64,000 bases of DNA from Prosthecobacter sp. (GTDB lineage Bacteria > Verrucomicrobiota > Verrucomicrobiia > Verrucomicrobiales > Verrucomicrobiaceae): contig NZ_JAXMIH010000023.1 of assembly GCF_034366625.1 (NCBI RefSeq), positions 558,001-622,000 of the forward strand. The letters run 5' to 3'. The position numbers were made by a program, and so were the translations under genes. Positions 28,017-37,340 of the stretch are shown piece after piece; the stretch's first letter is position 1, and each line of letters starts with the position of its first letter. The notes under the pieces were generated by a model. That model made no database searches and was not told the DNA's origin. It saw only the letters and a program-made list of their open reading frames with translations.

Positions 28017-28463
28017 ATGGCTGCCCTTCGTCTTCAACATCTCACCTTTGGCCTCATCGCGCTGCTCGCGATCGGCTGGGCGCAGACGTTTGGCCTGCAT
28101 CGCGGCTGGCTATGTGATTGCGGCGGTGTGGAGCAAATCACGCAGGTGGATCACTGCCACGGGCCGCATTCCTCCGCCTGTCACGAGGAAGAGGATCATT
28201 CCATCCCTCATCAGGATGAGGAAGACGATGGCGACACGCACCAGCACGCTGCCGTGATCGATCCCCTCGTCGCCAAGCAGCAGAATGAAACAGCGCTTCA
28301 AATCCTCGCGCCGGTGCATCTGCTCGGCACGCTCGATCTTTGGGAAACCAGCCGCCAGACCCTTGCGGGCGTTCGTTTTGTCACAGAAAAGCCGCCGCAA
28401 CGAAGTTTGCAGGCGCAGGCATGGCCGCGCAGGCTCGCGCAGACCATCGCATTGAGGATTTGA
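28017..28463 (+). CDS. Small His/Cys-rich exported protein heading the RND operon
   Basis: Unrecognised protein of about 148 residues. The ATG at 28017 gives a good signal peptide (LTFGLIALLAIGWAQT); a GTG at 27966 would overlap eboD and bury the signal. The mature part starts with a Cys pair (WLCDCGG) and has a very His- and acid-rich stretch (residues about 45-80: DHCHGPH, CHEEEDH, PHQDEEDDGD, THQH), consistent with periplasmic divalent-metal binding. It precedes the TolC/adaptor/RND genes in the same direction, so it is likely a metal-binding accessory of that efflux system (inference). The C-terminal 60 residues are basic and unremarkable. Confidence 0.65.
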   Translation: MAALRLQHLTFGLIALLAIGWAQTFGLHRGWLCDCGGVEQITQVDHCHGPHSSACHEEEDHSIPHQDEEDDGDTHQHAAVIDPLVAKQQNETALQILAPVHLLGTLDLWETSRQTLAGVRFVTEKPPQRSLQAQAWPRRLAQTIALRI

Positions 28464-28472
28464 GAGAGACAA

Positions 28473-28508
28473 CGTCGGTGCCGGACACGCTTCCGGCGCC
28501 TGCCGACG
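28473..28508. repeat. GC-rich hairpin (REP-like)
   Basis: An imperfect palindrome with arms CGTCGGTGCCGGA and TCCGGCGCCTGCCGACG around CACGCT. It has no T-run, so it is not a classical terminator. It lies between the small His-rich gene and the TolC-type gene and may act as a processing or attenuation hairpin, or be a dispersed intergenic palindrome. Confidence 0.5.
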
Positions 28509-28569
28509 TGTTCGTTCGCATGGCGCTCCGTCATGCCTGCCTGCCTCAAATCTCAAACCGCTCATTCGT

Positions 28570-29775
28570 ATGTTCCGTATTCTCCTGTTCCTCAGTTTGC
28601 CCGCGTTCTGCCTCGCGGCAGAGTTTTCGCTCTCCGGCATCGCCACCCGCGTTCGCAGCCATCATCCCATGCTTAAAGCGGCGCGCCTCGCCGTCGAGGA
28701 AGCGCGAGGACGGCAGCTTGGCAGCGGCCGACTCGCCAATCCGACGCTGGAGAGCAGCTTTCAAAACGAAAGCCGTGTCAGCCCTCGCACGCTGCAGTTT
28801 GGCATCGACCAGTCGTTTCCGATCACGAAACGGCTCAGCCTCGAAAAGCAGCTCACCAGTCAGCTCGTCATCGCTGCTGAATTCGAAGTTCGTGATGCGG
28901 AGCGCCGTTTCATCGCCGAGGCACGTGCTCATGCCGTCCGGATGCTCGCGCTCGACCGGCAGCGTGCGCTGCGTCAGCAACAGACCGCGCTGGCGAAAAA
29001 ACTCTCCGAGTTCGCCAAGAGCCGCGCGGACAAAGGTGAGTTGTCACCGCTTGATGCCGCGCAGGCCCAGGTCGATGCACAGCGGCTCATCCTGGAGGGC
29101 AAAAAGCTCGAAACCGAGCGTGTCAGCCTTCTCGGCCAGTTGAAGCCGATGCTTGGAGTCGGCACGCAAGAGTCACTTAGCATCAGCGGTGATCTTCCCG
29201 CGCTTGTCCTGCCCGGCATCACGCCGTGGCAGCAACGGGCCGACTTCCAGCTCGCGCAGACCAAAATCACCGTCGCGCAGACCGATGCCGCGCTGGCTCA
29301 TTCCAAACGTCTGCAAGACGTCAGCGCCGGCTTTTTCAGCGCTCAGGAGATGCAGGACCAGTCGAATGGCCAGCGTGAACGCACCGGCTTCATTGGTTTC
29401 CGCGTTTCCATCCCGCTGCCCTTCTGGAACCGCAATCAGGGCGAGATCGCCGAGAAGAAAGCCGCCGCTGAGCGCCAGCGCCTCGAAGCCGAGGCTCTTG
29501 GAAAACAAATCGCCAGCGAGGCCGACACCGCGCGCCGCGAGATGCAGGCCAATGCCGATCTGGCCCGCGAAACACGCGACAAGCTGCTTCCGCTGGTCAT
29601 TGAACAAACGAGCAAGCTCGAAAAAGCCTACGAGAGCGGCCAGACCGATCTCCTCACCGTTCTCCGCGTCCGCGATCAACGCCTCCAGCTCGAAGCCGCC
29701 GCTCTGGACGCCGTGCGGGACTTCCACCTCGCCCGCATCCGCTACGAAGCCGCCACCGGAGCCATCAAGCCATGA
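28570..29775 (+). CDS. TolC-family outer-membrane efflux protein (CzcC/CusC-like)
   Basis: Outer-membrane channel component of a tripartite heavy-metal efflux system, 401 residues, with a signal peptide (residues 1-17, LLFLSLPAFCLAA). The two-fold repeated coiled-coil architecture is clear: VRSHHPMLKAARLAVEEA near the N-terminus and long charged heptads around residues 100-180 and 290-380. It is followed by the adaptor gene with a 4-bp ATGA overlap, so translation is coupled. It is the first of three core efflux genes (TolC-adaptor-RND) in canonical order. It lacks the lipobox of the second TolC-like protein at 44.9 kb. Confidence 0.88.
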   Translation: MFRILLFLSLPAFCLAAEFSLSGIATRVRSHHPMLKAARLAVEEARGRQLGSGRLANPTLESSFQNESRVSPRTLQFGIDQSFPITKRLSLEKQLTSQLVIAAEFEVRDAERRFIAEARAHAVRMLALDRQRALRQQQTALAKKLSEFAKSRADKGELSPLDAAQAQVDAQRLILEGKKLETERVSLLGQLKPMLGVGTQESLSISGDLPALVLPGITPWQQRADFQLAQTKITVAQTDAALAHSKRLQDVSAGFFSAQEMQDQSNGQRERTGFIGFRVSIPLPFWNRNQGEIAEKKAAAERQRLEAEALGKQIASEADTARREMQANADLARETRDKLLPLVIEQTSKLEKAYESGQTDLLTVLRVRDQRLQLEAAALDAVRDFHLARIRYEAATGAIKP

Positions 29776-30884
29776 AATCCATCCTGCTCGTTCTCATTTT
29801 CCTGCAATTTGCTCTCCACGCTGCTGATCCCAAGCGGAAGGACAACACCATCATCCTCGAAGAGGCGGCCGTGGCGAATCTGCAGCTCCAGTTCACCGAA
29901 GCCGAGGAAACCACGTTTGAGGAAACGGTCTTTGCGCTCGGCAACATCGAGGTGCTGCCCGGCAAGAAAGCCGTCGTCAGCAGCCGCATTCCCGGCCGTG
30001 CGTTTTCCGTGCTCGTCATTCCGCATCAGGAGGTCGATGTCGATGCCGAGGTCGCGTGGGTGGAAAGCCGCCAGCCCGGAGATCCTCCACCCGTGATCAA
30101 ACTCACCGCGCCGATCAGCGGCGTGGTTTCCAAAGTGAACATCGCGCAAGGCCAGCCGGTGTCGCCGGATGCCGAGCTGATCGAAATCATCGACCTGAGC
30201 ATCATTGAAGCTGCCGCGCATGTGCCGCAGCACCTCGCGGGCCAGTTAAAGCCGGGGCAGATCGCGCACATCCGCGTGCCTGCGCTGCCGGACAAGGTCT
30301 TCGAGGCAAAGCTCGCCCACATCGCCGCCGTGGCCGATTCGGACACCAGCACGATTGAGGCGGCGTTTCATGTGCCGAATCCCGACAAGCTGCTGCGCCC
30401 CGGCATGAAGGCGGAGTTCAGCATCGTCGCCAGCACGCGCGAAGGCGTGATGTCCATCCCGCGCGGCGCGGTGCAGGGCGATGCGGCGGAGCGCTTCGTC
30501 TATATCAAAGATTATGAACTGAAGAACGCCTTCGTGAAAACCAGCGTCGTGCTCGGTGCGCAGAACGATCAGTTCGTGGAAGTCGTGAAGGGTCTCTTTC
30601 CCGGTGATGAAGTCGTCACGCGTGGGGCCTATGCGCTTGGTTTCGCAGGCAAGGGCAGCGTCAGCCTCAAAGAGGCGATGGACGCCGCGCACGGCCATCC
30701 ACACAACGAAGACGGCAGTGAGATGACCAAGGAGCAAATCGCCGCCGGTGGCGGTCATGAGGATCACGACCATGCGGAAGGTGGCTGGACACTGCTCACC
30801 ACCTTCTTCGCAGGCACCAGCGGGCTGCTTCTGATGCTCTTGATCGTCACGCTCGTGATCGGACGAAAAAAAGCCATCGCCTGA
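29772..30884 (+). CDS. Periplasmic adaptor (membrane fusion) protein of heavy-metal RND pump
   Basis: Links the inner-membrane pump to the TolC channel. It has 370 residues, with a signal peptide (ILLVLIFLQFALHA), a lipoyl/barrel-sandwich half near residues 60-120 (APISGVVSKVNIAQGQPVSPD), a beta-barrel region, and VVTRGAYALGFAGKGSVS near 290, as in CzcB/CusB-like adaptors. Unusual: after a His-rich stretch (HGHPHNEDG, GGGHEDHDHAEG, about 315-340) it ends in a predicted transmembrane helix (TSGLLLMLLIVTLVIG), so it may be anchored at the C-terminus as well. It overlaps tolC by 4 bp and ends 4 bp before the RND gene. Confidence 0.85.
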   Translation: MKSILLVLIFLQFALHAADPKRKDNTIILEEAAVANLQLQFTEAEETTFEETVFALGNIEVLPGKKAVVSSRIPGRAFSVLVIPHQEVDVDAEVAWVESRQPGDPPPVIKLTAPISGVVSKVNIAQGQPVSPDAELIEIIDLSIIEAAAHVPQHLAGQLKPGQIAHIRVPALPDKVFEAKLAHIAAVADSDTSTIEAAFHVPNPDKLLRPGMKAEFSIVASTREGVMSIPRGAVQGDAAERFVYIKDYELKNAFVKTSVVLGAQNDQFVEVVKGLFPGDEVVTRGAYALGFAGKGSVSLKEAMDAAHGHPHNEDGSEMTKEQIAAGGGHEDHDHAEGGWTLLTTFFAGTSGLLLMLLIVTLVIGRKKAIA

Positions 30885-30888
30885 TCCC

Positions 30889-33800
30889 ATGCTCAACAAG
30901 CTCATCCGCCTTTCGCTGCATCATCGCCCGCTGGTTCTCATGGCGGCGCTGCTGGTGCTGTTGTTCGGCTGGCAAACGCTCACGCAGTTGCCCGTCGAAG
31001 TGCTGCCGGACATGACGAAGCCAACCGTCACGATCTTGACCGAAGCGCCCGGGCTTGCGCCGGAGGAAGTCGAAACCCTCGTCACGCAGCCGCTGGAAAG
31101 TGCGGTGCAAGGTGTCGGTGGCTTGGATCGACTGCGCTCGAACTCCGACGTGGGTCTCTCACTCGTCTTTGCCGAGTTCGGCTGGGGCACGGACATCTAT
31201 CGCGCACGCCAGCTCGTGCAGGAGCGCATGCAATCCGTGCTCAACACACTGCCCGCAGGTGCCAAGCCGGGCATGACACCCGTGTCCTCGCTCATGGGCG
31301 AGATTCTGCTCGTCGGTCTGCGCAGCATGGATGGCAAGATAGCGCCGATGGATTTGCGTACGCTGGCGGATTGGACGATCAAGCGGCGTTTGCAGAGCAT
31401 CGGTGGTGTGGCGGAGGTGCTGACCATCGGCGGTGGCGTGAAGCAGATCCAGGTGCAGCCAAATCCAAACCGTCTCGCGGCCTTTGGCATCACCTTTGAA
31501 GAAGTCGAGACCGCTGTGAGTCGTGCGGCGGGCAATGCGACGAGCGGTTACCTGCAAGCCGGGCCGCGTGAGATCATGGTACGCAATCTCGGTATGACCA
31601 CGTCGTTGACAGACATCGCCCACACTGTCGTCAAGACCGTCGGCAACCGCCCCGTGCTCATCAGCGATGTGGCGGAGGTCAAACATGCCGTGCAGACGAT
31701 GCGCGGCGACGCCAGCGTGAATGGCACGATGGGCGTGGTGCTCAGCATCGATAAAGCTCCTGGTTTCGACACGCTGAAGCTTAGCTCGCAGATCGAAGCC
31801 GCGCTGGAGGAGCTGCGCCCCACGCTGCCCGCCGGAGTCACCGCCGAGATCATGTTCCGTCAGGGCGATTTCATCGAGCACGCCATTGGCAATCTCAAAG
31901 AGGCCATCCGCGACGGCGCGATCATGGTCACGATCATCCTGTTCCTTTTCCTGCTGAACTTCCGGACCACCGCGATCACGCTTACGGCCATGCCGCTGTC
32001 GTTTGCGGTCACGATTCTGATCTTCAAGCTCTTCGGCATCAGCGTGAACTCCATGACGCTCGGCGGCCTCGCCGTCGCCATCGGCATGGTCGTGGATGAT
32101 GCCATCGTGGATGTGGAGAACGTCTATCGCCGGCTCAAGGAGAACGCTGCCAGCACTGCGCCAAAGCCAGCGCTGGAAGTCATCGCCTCCGCCTCCGGTG
32201 AAGTGAGAAACTCCATCCTCTACGCCACCGTGCTCATCATCCTCGTCTTCCTGCCGTTGCTGGGCCTGGAAGGCATTGAAGGCCGACTTTTCACGCCCAT
32301 TGCCATCGCCACGATCACCAGCATGGCGGCTTCGTTCGTTGTGAGTCTCACCGTGATCCCCGTTCTCTGCTCGCTGTTGCTGCGCATGAAGAACGAACCG
32401 TCCCAGTCAGGCGGGCATCACGATGGATTCCTCGTTCGAGGCATGAAGTGGCTTGTTGAGCGCACTTTTCTTCGTGTCGCACTCGGTGTGCCCGTGCTCG
32501 TCATCGCCTTTGCAGGTGTGCTGCTCATCGCCGCGTTCATGCTGTATCCGATGATGGGCAAAGAATTCCTGCCCGCCTTCAATGAAGGCAGCGCCACCAT
32601 CTCGCTCGCCAACGCGCCCGGCACCTCGCTCGCTCACTCGAATGAAGTCGGCGAGGTCGGTGTGCGGCTGCTGCAAAGCATCGACGAAGTCAAAAGCGTG
32701 GGCCGCCGTGCCGGACGTGCCGAAAAAGACGATCACGTCATGCCGGTGAGCGTGAACGAGTTCGATGTGGAGTTCAACGACACAGGAAGATCGCGTGAAG
32801 TGGTCTTCGCCGAGATTCGCACGAAGCTCAAAGCCATCCCCGGCACCTTCCTCAATGTCGGCCAGCCCATCAGCCACCGCTTGTCCCACATGCTCAGCGG
32901 CGTGTCGGCGAAGATCGCCGTGAAGATCTTTGGCCCTGATCTCGAAGTGCTGCGCGAAAAGGGCGCGCAGATCCGCGATCTCGCCAAAACCATTCCTGGC
33001 CTGACCGATGTGAATCTTGAAGCCCAGGTGCCGATTCCCCAAATAAAGATCGAAGTAAACCGCGAGCGGGCCGTCGCATACGGGGTGCAGCCTGGAACAC
33101 TCAATGAACAAGTCTCGACGCTCCTCGGCGGCAAAACGCTGGCCGAACTGCGTGAAGGCCAGCGTACGGTCGATCTCGTGATGCGTTTGCCGGAGTCCTT
33201 CCGCGATTCACCCGAGAAACTTGGCGAGCTGCTCATCGAGACGGATCGCGGCCAGCGCATCCCGCTGCGGCTCGTGGCCGACATTCGTGAAGGCAAAGGC
33301 CCGAACGTCATCAATCGCGAAAACGCCCAGCGCCGCATTGTCATCGGTGCCAACACCGCCGTGCGCGATCTCGAATCCCTCGTGGAGCAATGGGACGCCG
33401 CCGTGAAGGAAAAAGTGAAGCTGCCCGAAGGTTACTTTCTCCGCTTTGAGGGCGAGTTCCAGGCCCAGCAGGCCGCGGCGAAGCGCATCGCCTTCTATTT
33501 CCTCCTGGTGCTGATCGCCGTGACGATCCTGCTCTATGGCTACTTCCGCAGCGTCTCGCTCGCCCTGCAAGTCATGCTGAACATCCCGCTCGCGCTCATG
33601 GGCGCGCTCGGACTGACCTGGGTGCTCATCAACAACATCAGCATCGCCACCATCGTCGGCTTCATCGCCGTCGGCGGTGTGGCCGCGCGCAACGGCATCA
33701 TGATGATCAGCCATTACCTGCACCTCATGAGGTATGAGGGCGAAGGCTTCACCCGTCAGATGATCGTGCGCGGCACGCTGGAGAGGCTCGTGCCCGTACT

Positions 33801-34017
33801 GATGACCGCCCTGAGCGCCGGCATCGCTTTGATCCCGCTGCTGCTCGCCGCGCATGAGCCGGGCAAGGAAATCCTGCATCCCGTCGCCGTCGTCATCGTC
33901 GGCGGCCTCATCAGCAGCACGCTGCTCGATCTGATGATCACACCCGCCGTGTTCTACCTCTTTGGCCGCAAGGCCGCCGAATCTGCTGTGACGGGGCCTA
34001 CTCTCGCAGCGCAGTGA
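30889..34017 (+). CDS. Heavy-metal efflux RND transporter (CzcA/CusA superfamily)
   Basis: Inner-membrane proton-driven pump, 1042 residues, full length for the HME-RND family. The N-terminal helix is followed by the porter domain (PVEVLPDMTKPTVTILTEAPG). The TM4 region contains GMVVDDAIVDVENVYRRL with the acidic residues of proton relay, and there is a symmetric second half (GGVAARNGIMMISHYLHLM). The copper-binding methionines typical of CusA are not evident: the region that reads YMPS in the 47.7-kb paralogue reads TISLANAPG here. A divalent cation such as Zn, Co or Ni is therefore the better guess, though substrate assignment from sequence is weak. Third core gene of the operon. Confidence 0.9.
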   Translation: MLNKLIRLSLHHRPLVLMAALLVLLFGWQTLTQLPVEVLPDMTKPTVTILTEAPGLAPEEVETLVTQPLESAVQGVGGLDRLRSNSDVGLSLVFAEFGWGTDIYRARQLVQERMQSVLNTLPAGAKPGMTPVSSLMGEILLVGLRSMDGKIAPMDLRTLADWTIKRRLQSIGGVAEVLTIGGGVKQIQVQPNPNRLAAFGITFEEVETAVSRAAGNATSGYLQAGPREIMVRNLGMTTSLTDIAHTVVKTVGNRPVLISDVAEVKHAVQTMRGDASVNGTMGVVLSIDKAPGFDTLKLSSQIEAALEELRPTLPAGVTAEIMFRQGDFIEHAIGNLKEAIRDGAIMVTIILFLFLLNFRTTAITLTAMPLSFAVTILIFKLFGISVNSMTLGGLAVAIGMVVDDAIVDVENVYRRLKENAASTAPKPALEVIASASGEVRNSILYATVLIILVFLPLLGLEGIEGRLFTPIAIATITSMAASFVVSLTVIPVLCSLLLRMKNEPSQSGGHHDGFLVRGMKWLVERTFLRVALGVPVLVIAFAGVLLIAAFMLYPMMGKEFLPAFNEGSATISLANAPGTSLAHSNEVGEVGVRLLQSIDEVKSVGRRAGRAEKDDHVMPVSVNEFDVEFNDTGRSREVVFAEIRTKLKAIPGTFLNVGQPISHRLSHMLSGVSAKIAVKIFGPDLEVLREKGAQIRDLAKTIPGLTDVNLEAQVPIPQIKIEVNRERAVAYGVQPGTLNEQVSTLLGGKTLAELREGQRTVDLVMRLPESFRDSPEKLGELLIETDRGQRIPLRLVADIREGKGPNVINRENAQRRIVIGANTAVRDLESLVEQWDAAVKEKVKLPEGYFLRFEGEFQAQQAAAKRIAFYFLLVLIAVTILLYGYFRSVSLALQVMLNIPLALMGALGLTWVLINNISIATIVGFIAVGGVAARNGIMMISHYLHLMRYEGEGFTRQMIVRGTLERLVPVLMTALSAGIALIPLLLAAHEPGKEILHPVAVVIVGGLISSTLLDLMITPAVFYLFGRKAAESAVTGPTLAAQ

Positions 34018-34043
34018 AACCCAACCAACACACCACACACCCA

Positions 34044-34484
34044 ATGAAAGCCAGACTCATCACCCTCCTCAGCCTCTTCACCGCCGTCGCGTTCGCGCAT
34101 GAGGGCGTCGAACTCGGTCCCAACAAAGGCCGCATCCTTGAATTCAGCAAAAACGAAACCATGCACGGCGAAGTCATCGTCAAAGGCGACAAGTTCCACA
34201 TCGCCCTGCTCGACAAGGACAAGAAGCCCGTCGCCATGGACAAGCAGACGCTCACCGCCACCACCGGCGAACGCGACAAGCCCGTCAAGCTCGCCGTGGA
34301 AAAGGATGCCAAGGGCTTCGTCGTGCCCGTCGTGAAAGCCGGCGAATGGCTCATCCTCCAGTACAAAAACAGCCCCGACGCCAAGGCCGTCACCGCCCGT
34401 CTGGAATACAACACCAGCACCTGCGAGGAATGCAAAAAGGCCGAATGGCTCTGCGAGTGCAAACCGGCAGCCGAAAAGAAATAA
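34044..34484 (+). CDS. Small periplasmic protein closing the RND operon
   Basis: Unrecognised 146-residue protein with a signal peptide (LITLLSLFTAVAFA) and a lysine-rich beta-type body. The mature N-terminus begins HEGVELGPNKGRILEF, and the C-terminus carries four cysteines (TCEECKKAEWLCECK) that could bind a metal. The start at 34044 is preferred over an in-frame upstream codon at 34014 because it places the signal peptide at the N-terminus. It follows the RND gene by 26 bp in the same direction and is followed by a strong terminator, so it is the last gene of the operon. A periplasmic metal-handling role is inferred from context. Confidence 0.7.
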   Translation: MKARLITLLSLFTAVAFAHEGVELGPNKGRILEFSKNETMHGEVIVKGDKFHIALLDKDKKPVAMDKQTLTATTGERDKPVKLAVEKDAKGFVVPVVKAGEWLILQYKNSPDAKAVTARLEYNTSTCEECKKAEWLCECKPAAEKK

Positions 34485-34498
34485 CCCACCATTCCATC

Positions 34499-34530
34499 AC
34501 CGGCGCGCTCATCCCGCGCCGGTTTTTTGC
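34499..34530 (+). terminator. Rho-independent terminator of the first RND operon
   Basis: Perfect 9-bp stem ACCGGCGCG / CGCGCCGGT with a 7-nt loop (CTCATCC), followed by a run of six T. It starts 15 bp after the last stop codon. Confidence 0.9.
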
Positions 34531-34627
34531 TGCTGATTCATTCCCCCTCCAAGCAAAAAACCCACCGGAGATCACTCTCTGATGGGCTTTGATGTGTGTG
34601 CTGTCTCTCAGATCCGATGAATGGCGA

Positions 34628-34945
34628 CTACCGGCCAAAACCGAACAAGAAACCCGGCAGGCTGAAGCGGCCGCGACTGCTGCCGTGGCTGGAGCCATGG
34701 CCGTGGCTGCCATGACCGTAGCTTGGGCGGCAGCTATGGCTCGCGGTGCGATAGCCATAGACGGGGTGGCCGTGGCGGTCATGGCCGGTGCAGACGCGTT
34801 CGCGGTAAACCGGTGTGCGGCAGGAACCGCAGGTGTGGGAATAGCTGCGACTGTAAGAACCGTGTCCATCGCGTGCCTGGCTGGTGGCAGGAGTGAGGAC
34901 GGCAAAGCCGGCGACGACAGCCAGCAGGGTGATGATCTTTTTCAT
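34628..34945 (-). CDS. Small exported Ser/Gly/His-rich protein
   Basis: Unrecognised protein of 105 residues. The signal peptide (MKKIITLLAVVAGFAVLTP) fixes the start at 34945. The mature part is low complexity: it has SHTCGSCRTPVYRERVC, a CxxC pair plus a further Cys, then GHDRHGHPVYGYR and repeated GHGS/HGSS units, ending in LPGFLFGFGR. Cys and His content suggests metal binding in the periplasm; disulfide-stabilised structural roles are possible too. It is transcribed towards the terminator of the RND operon. Confidence 0.65.
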   Translation of the reverse strand: MKKIITLLAVVAGFAVLTPATSQARDGHGSYSRSYSHTCGSCRTPVYRERVCTGHDRHGHPVYGYRTASHSCRPSYGHGSHGHGSSHGSSRGRFSLPGFLFGFGR

Positions 34946-35046
34946 GAGGAGTGGTGGTTTGCTTTTGATTTGTTGCCGCATTCTTGCGGCGTGATCATGA
35001 GACGAGGGGCTGCCGCGGCTATTCGAGATTCACGCATTTATTTTTT

Positions 35047-37026
35047 ATGAACACCGATGAACACGCTGATGCCGAATCCAAGTCCTGCGGCTCCTGTGAG
35101 CACGGGCATGATGCCACATCGCTGCCGCGCAATGCACTGGTGATCACTTCAGGCACACTGCTCACACTCGGGTTGCTGCTGGGCTGGTTCGGCATCGGAC
35201 CCGCTGGGGTGCAAATGATCTGCTTCGCCATTGCCACCGTTGCAGGCGGGCTGCTCGTCGTGCCTGCGGCATGGGGAGCGCTGAAAAAACTGCGGCTCGA
35301 CATGAATATGCTCATGACCGTGGCTGTGACGGGCGCATGGCTCGTCGGTGAAGGCGCGGAAGGCGCCGCCGTGGTGTTTCTCTTCGCGCTGTCGGAACTG
35401 CTCGAATCCTGGAGCGTCGGCCGGGCCAGACGCGCCATCGCTGCTTTGCTCAAGCTCACACCCCAGACTGCGATGGTGCGTGGTGAGGGCGGCGCGTTCA
35501 ACGAAAAGCCAGTGACTGAAGTGGCGGTCGGTGCGGAGATCAGTGTGCGCAGCGGCAGCAGCGTGCCGCTGGACGGCGAGGTCATGACGGGTGACTCCGC
35601 CGTGAATCAAGCGCCCATCACCGGCGAGTCCGTGCCGGTGGAGAAGAAACCGGGCGATCCCGTCTTCGCGGGCACCATCAATGGCGAAGGCTCGCTGATG
35701 GTGCGCGTCACGAAAGCCGCCAGTGACTCCACACTCGCCCGCATCATCAAGCTGGTCGAAGAAGCTGAGGAGCAGAAAGCACCCACGCAGCGCTTCGTGG
35801 ACAAGTTTGCTGCCATCTACACGCCCGCTGTGTTCGTGGTCGCGCTATTGGTTGCCTTGCTGCCGCCGTTGCTCACGAGTGCCGCATGGTCAGAGTGGAC
35901 GTATCGTGCGCTGGTGCTGCTCGTCATCGCCTGTCCCTGTGCGCTCGTCATTGCCACGCCCGTTTCGATTGTCTCCGGCCTCACCGCGCTCGCACGGCGC
36001 GGCGTGCTCATCAAAGGCGGTGCGCATCTGGAAGCCGTCGGCAAGCTGCGCGCGCTCGCGGTGGATAAAACTGGTACCATCACGCAGGGCAGACCGCAGG
36101 TCACCGGCGTCATTCCGGTCAGCGATTTGAATGAAGGGGAAGTGCTGCGGCGTGCCGCCGCGATAGATGCGTATTCCGAGCACCCGCTGGCGCAGGCCGT
36201 CGTCGCTGCCGCAAAAAGCAAAAACATTTCCTGGAGCGAGTCCTCGCAATATCAATCCGTCACCGGTCGCGGAGCCACCGCCGTCATCGCAGGCCACCCA
36301 CACTTCATCGGCAATCACAAGATGGCGCATGAACTGGGCCTGTGCAGCCCGGAGATCGAGGCGCGACTCAACGAAATAGAAAGCAAAGGCCAGTCCCTCG
36401 CCATCCTCGGTCACACGCCGCATGAAGGCTGCGCCGGAGCCATCCTCGGCATCCTCGCCATCGGCGACACGATGCGCGCCGAAGCACCCGAGGCGTTGCG
36501 GCTCATTCATGCCGCAGGCGTGCGAAAAGTCGTCATGCTCAGCGGCGACAACCAGCGCACCGTCGATGCCATCGCCAGACAGGCTGGCATTGACGAAGCC
36601 TATGGCGACCTCATGCCCGAGCAAAAAATCGAGCACATCCGCCGCCTCATGGCCGAGCACCAGTACGTCGGCATGATCGGCGATGGCGTGAACGACGCTC
36701 CCGCGCTCGCGCTCGCCAGTGTCGGCATTGCCATGGGGGCCATCGGCAGCGACACCGCCATCGAGACCGCCGACATGGCGCTCATGAAAGACGACCTCAC
36801 CCGCGTGGCTGAAGCCATCGCGCTTGGCCGTCGCACGCTGCGCATCATCCAGTTCAACGTCGCCTTCGCACTCGTCATCAAGGCTGTCTTCCTCATCCTC
36901 GCCTTCACCGGCCACACCAGTCTCTGGCTCGCCATCCTGGCGGATACGGGAGCCACGTTGCTCGTCATTGTGAACTCGCTGCGACTTCTGCGCGGCGGTG
37001 ACACGTCCGTGCGGGACATCCAATGA
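35047..37026 (+). CDS. P1B-2-type Zn2+/Cd2+/Pb2+ export ATPase (ZntA/CadA-like)
   Basis: Inner-membrane ATPase of 659 residues that pumps soft divalent metals out of the cytoplasm. Seen: TGES actuator loop, metal-site motif C296-P-C298 in TM6, phosphorylation site D340-KTGT, SEHPLA nucleotide-binding motif, [10 protein letters not shown] hinge, and D633 in TM8 (LADTGATLLV), which is the feature that separates P1B-2 (Zn/Cd/Pb) from P1B-1 (Cu) pumps. It has no full N-terminal HMA domain, only a short Cys/His stretch (SCGSCEHGHD). The ATG at 35047 is chosen because the upstream extension is arginine-rich and atypical. A broken XRE regulator lies just downstream. Confidence 0.93.
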   Translation: MNTDEHADAESKSCGSCEHGHDATSLPRNALVITSGTLLTLGLLLGWFGIGPAGVQMICFAIATVAGGLLVVPAAWGALKKLRLDMNMLMTVAVTGAWLVGEGAEGAAVVFLFALSELLESWSVGRARRAIAALLKLTPQTAMVRGEGGAFNEKPVTEVAVGAEISVRSGSSVPLDGEVMTGDSAVNQAPITGESVPVEKKPGDPVFAGTINGEGSLMVRVTKAASDSTLARIIKLVEEAEEQKAPTQRFVDKFAAIYTPAVFVVALLVALLPPLLTSAAWSEWTYRALVLLVIACPCALVIATPVSIVSGLTALARRGVLIKGGAHLEAVGKLRALAVDKTGTITQGRPQVTGVIPVSDLNEGEVLRRAAAIDAYSEHPLAQAVVAAAKSKNISWSESSQYQSVTGRGATAVIAGHPHFIGNHKMAHELGLCSPEIEARLNEIESKGQSLAILGHTPHEGCAGAILGILAIGDTMRAEAPEALRLIHAAGVRKVVMLSGDNQRTVDAIARQAGIDEAYGDLMPEQKIEHIRRLMAEHQYVGMIGDGVNDAPALALASVGIAMGAIGSDTAIETADMALMKDDLTRVAEAIALGRRTLRIIQFNVAFALVIKAVFLILAFTGHTSLWLAILADTGATLLVIVNSLRLLRGGDTSVRDIQ

Positions 37027-37104
37027 AGAAATAATGCGTGTTGCAGCCGTTGATTCACAACTGTGAAATGCCGAGAGGCGGAGGGGTGGCATTGAATGCG
37101 CGCT

Positions 37105-37338
37105 ATGCCTAAACATCCTGCCATCATCGAAAGCGACCTCCTCTGCGAATTGATCGCCGAGATCTTGAAAGACATGCGTATGGAGGCCGGACTCTCACAG
37201 AATCAGGTGGCCGCCACCGGCAAGGTGAGTCTGCAAATGGTCGGCTATGTGGAGAAGCAGGTGCGCAGGCCGAAGATCGACATCTTTGTGCGCATCGTGC
37301 GCGGGAAGGGTCGGCTGCATCGAAGCGCCGCAGCTCTG
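37105..37338 (+). pseudogene. XRE-type helix-turn-helix regulator, 3' part lost
   Basis: The first ~70 codons read as an XRE-family DNA-binding domain (LCELIAEILKDMRMEAGLSQNQVAATGKVS..., then VGYVEKQVRRPKIDIFVRIV). After RIVRGKG the frame runs into a REP-type palindromic stretch and encodes only low-quality Arg/Pro-rich sequence up to 37815. The domain itself looks nearly complete, so a truncated but functional repressor cannot be excluded. It follows the P1B ATPase in the same direction and could once have regulated it. Confidence 0.55.
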
Positions 37339-37340
37339 AG

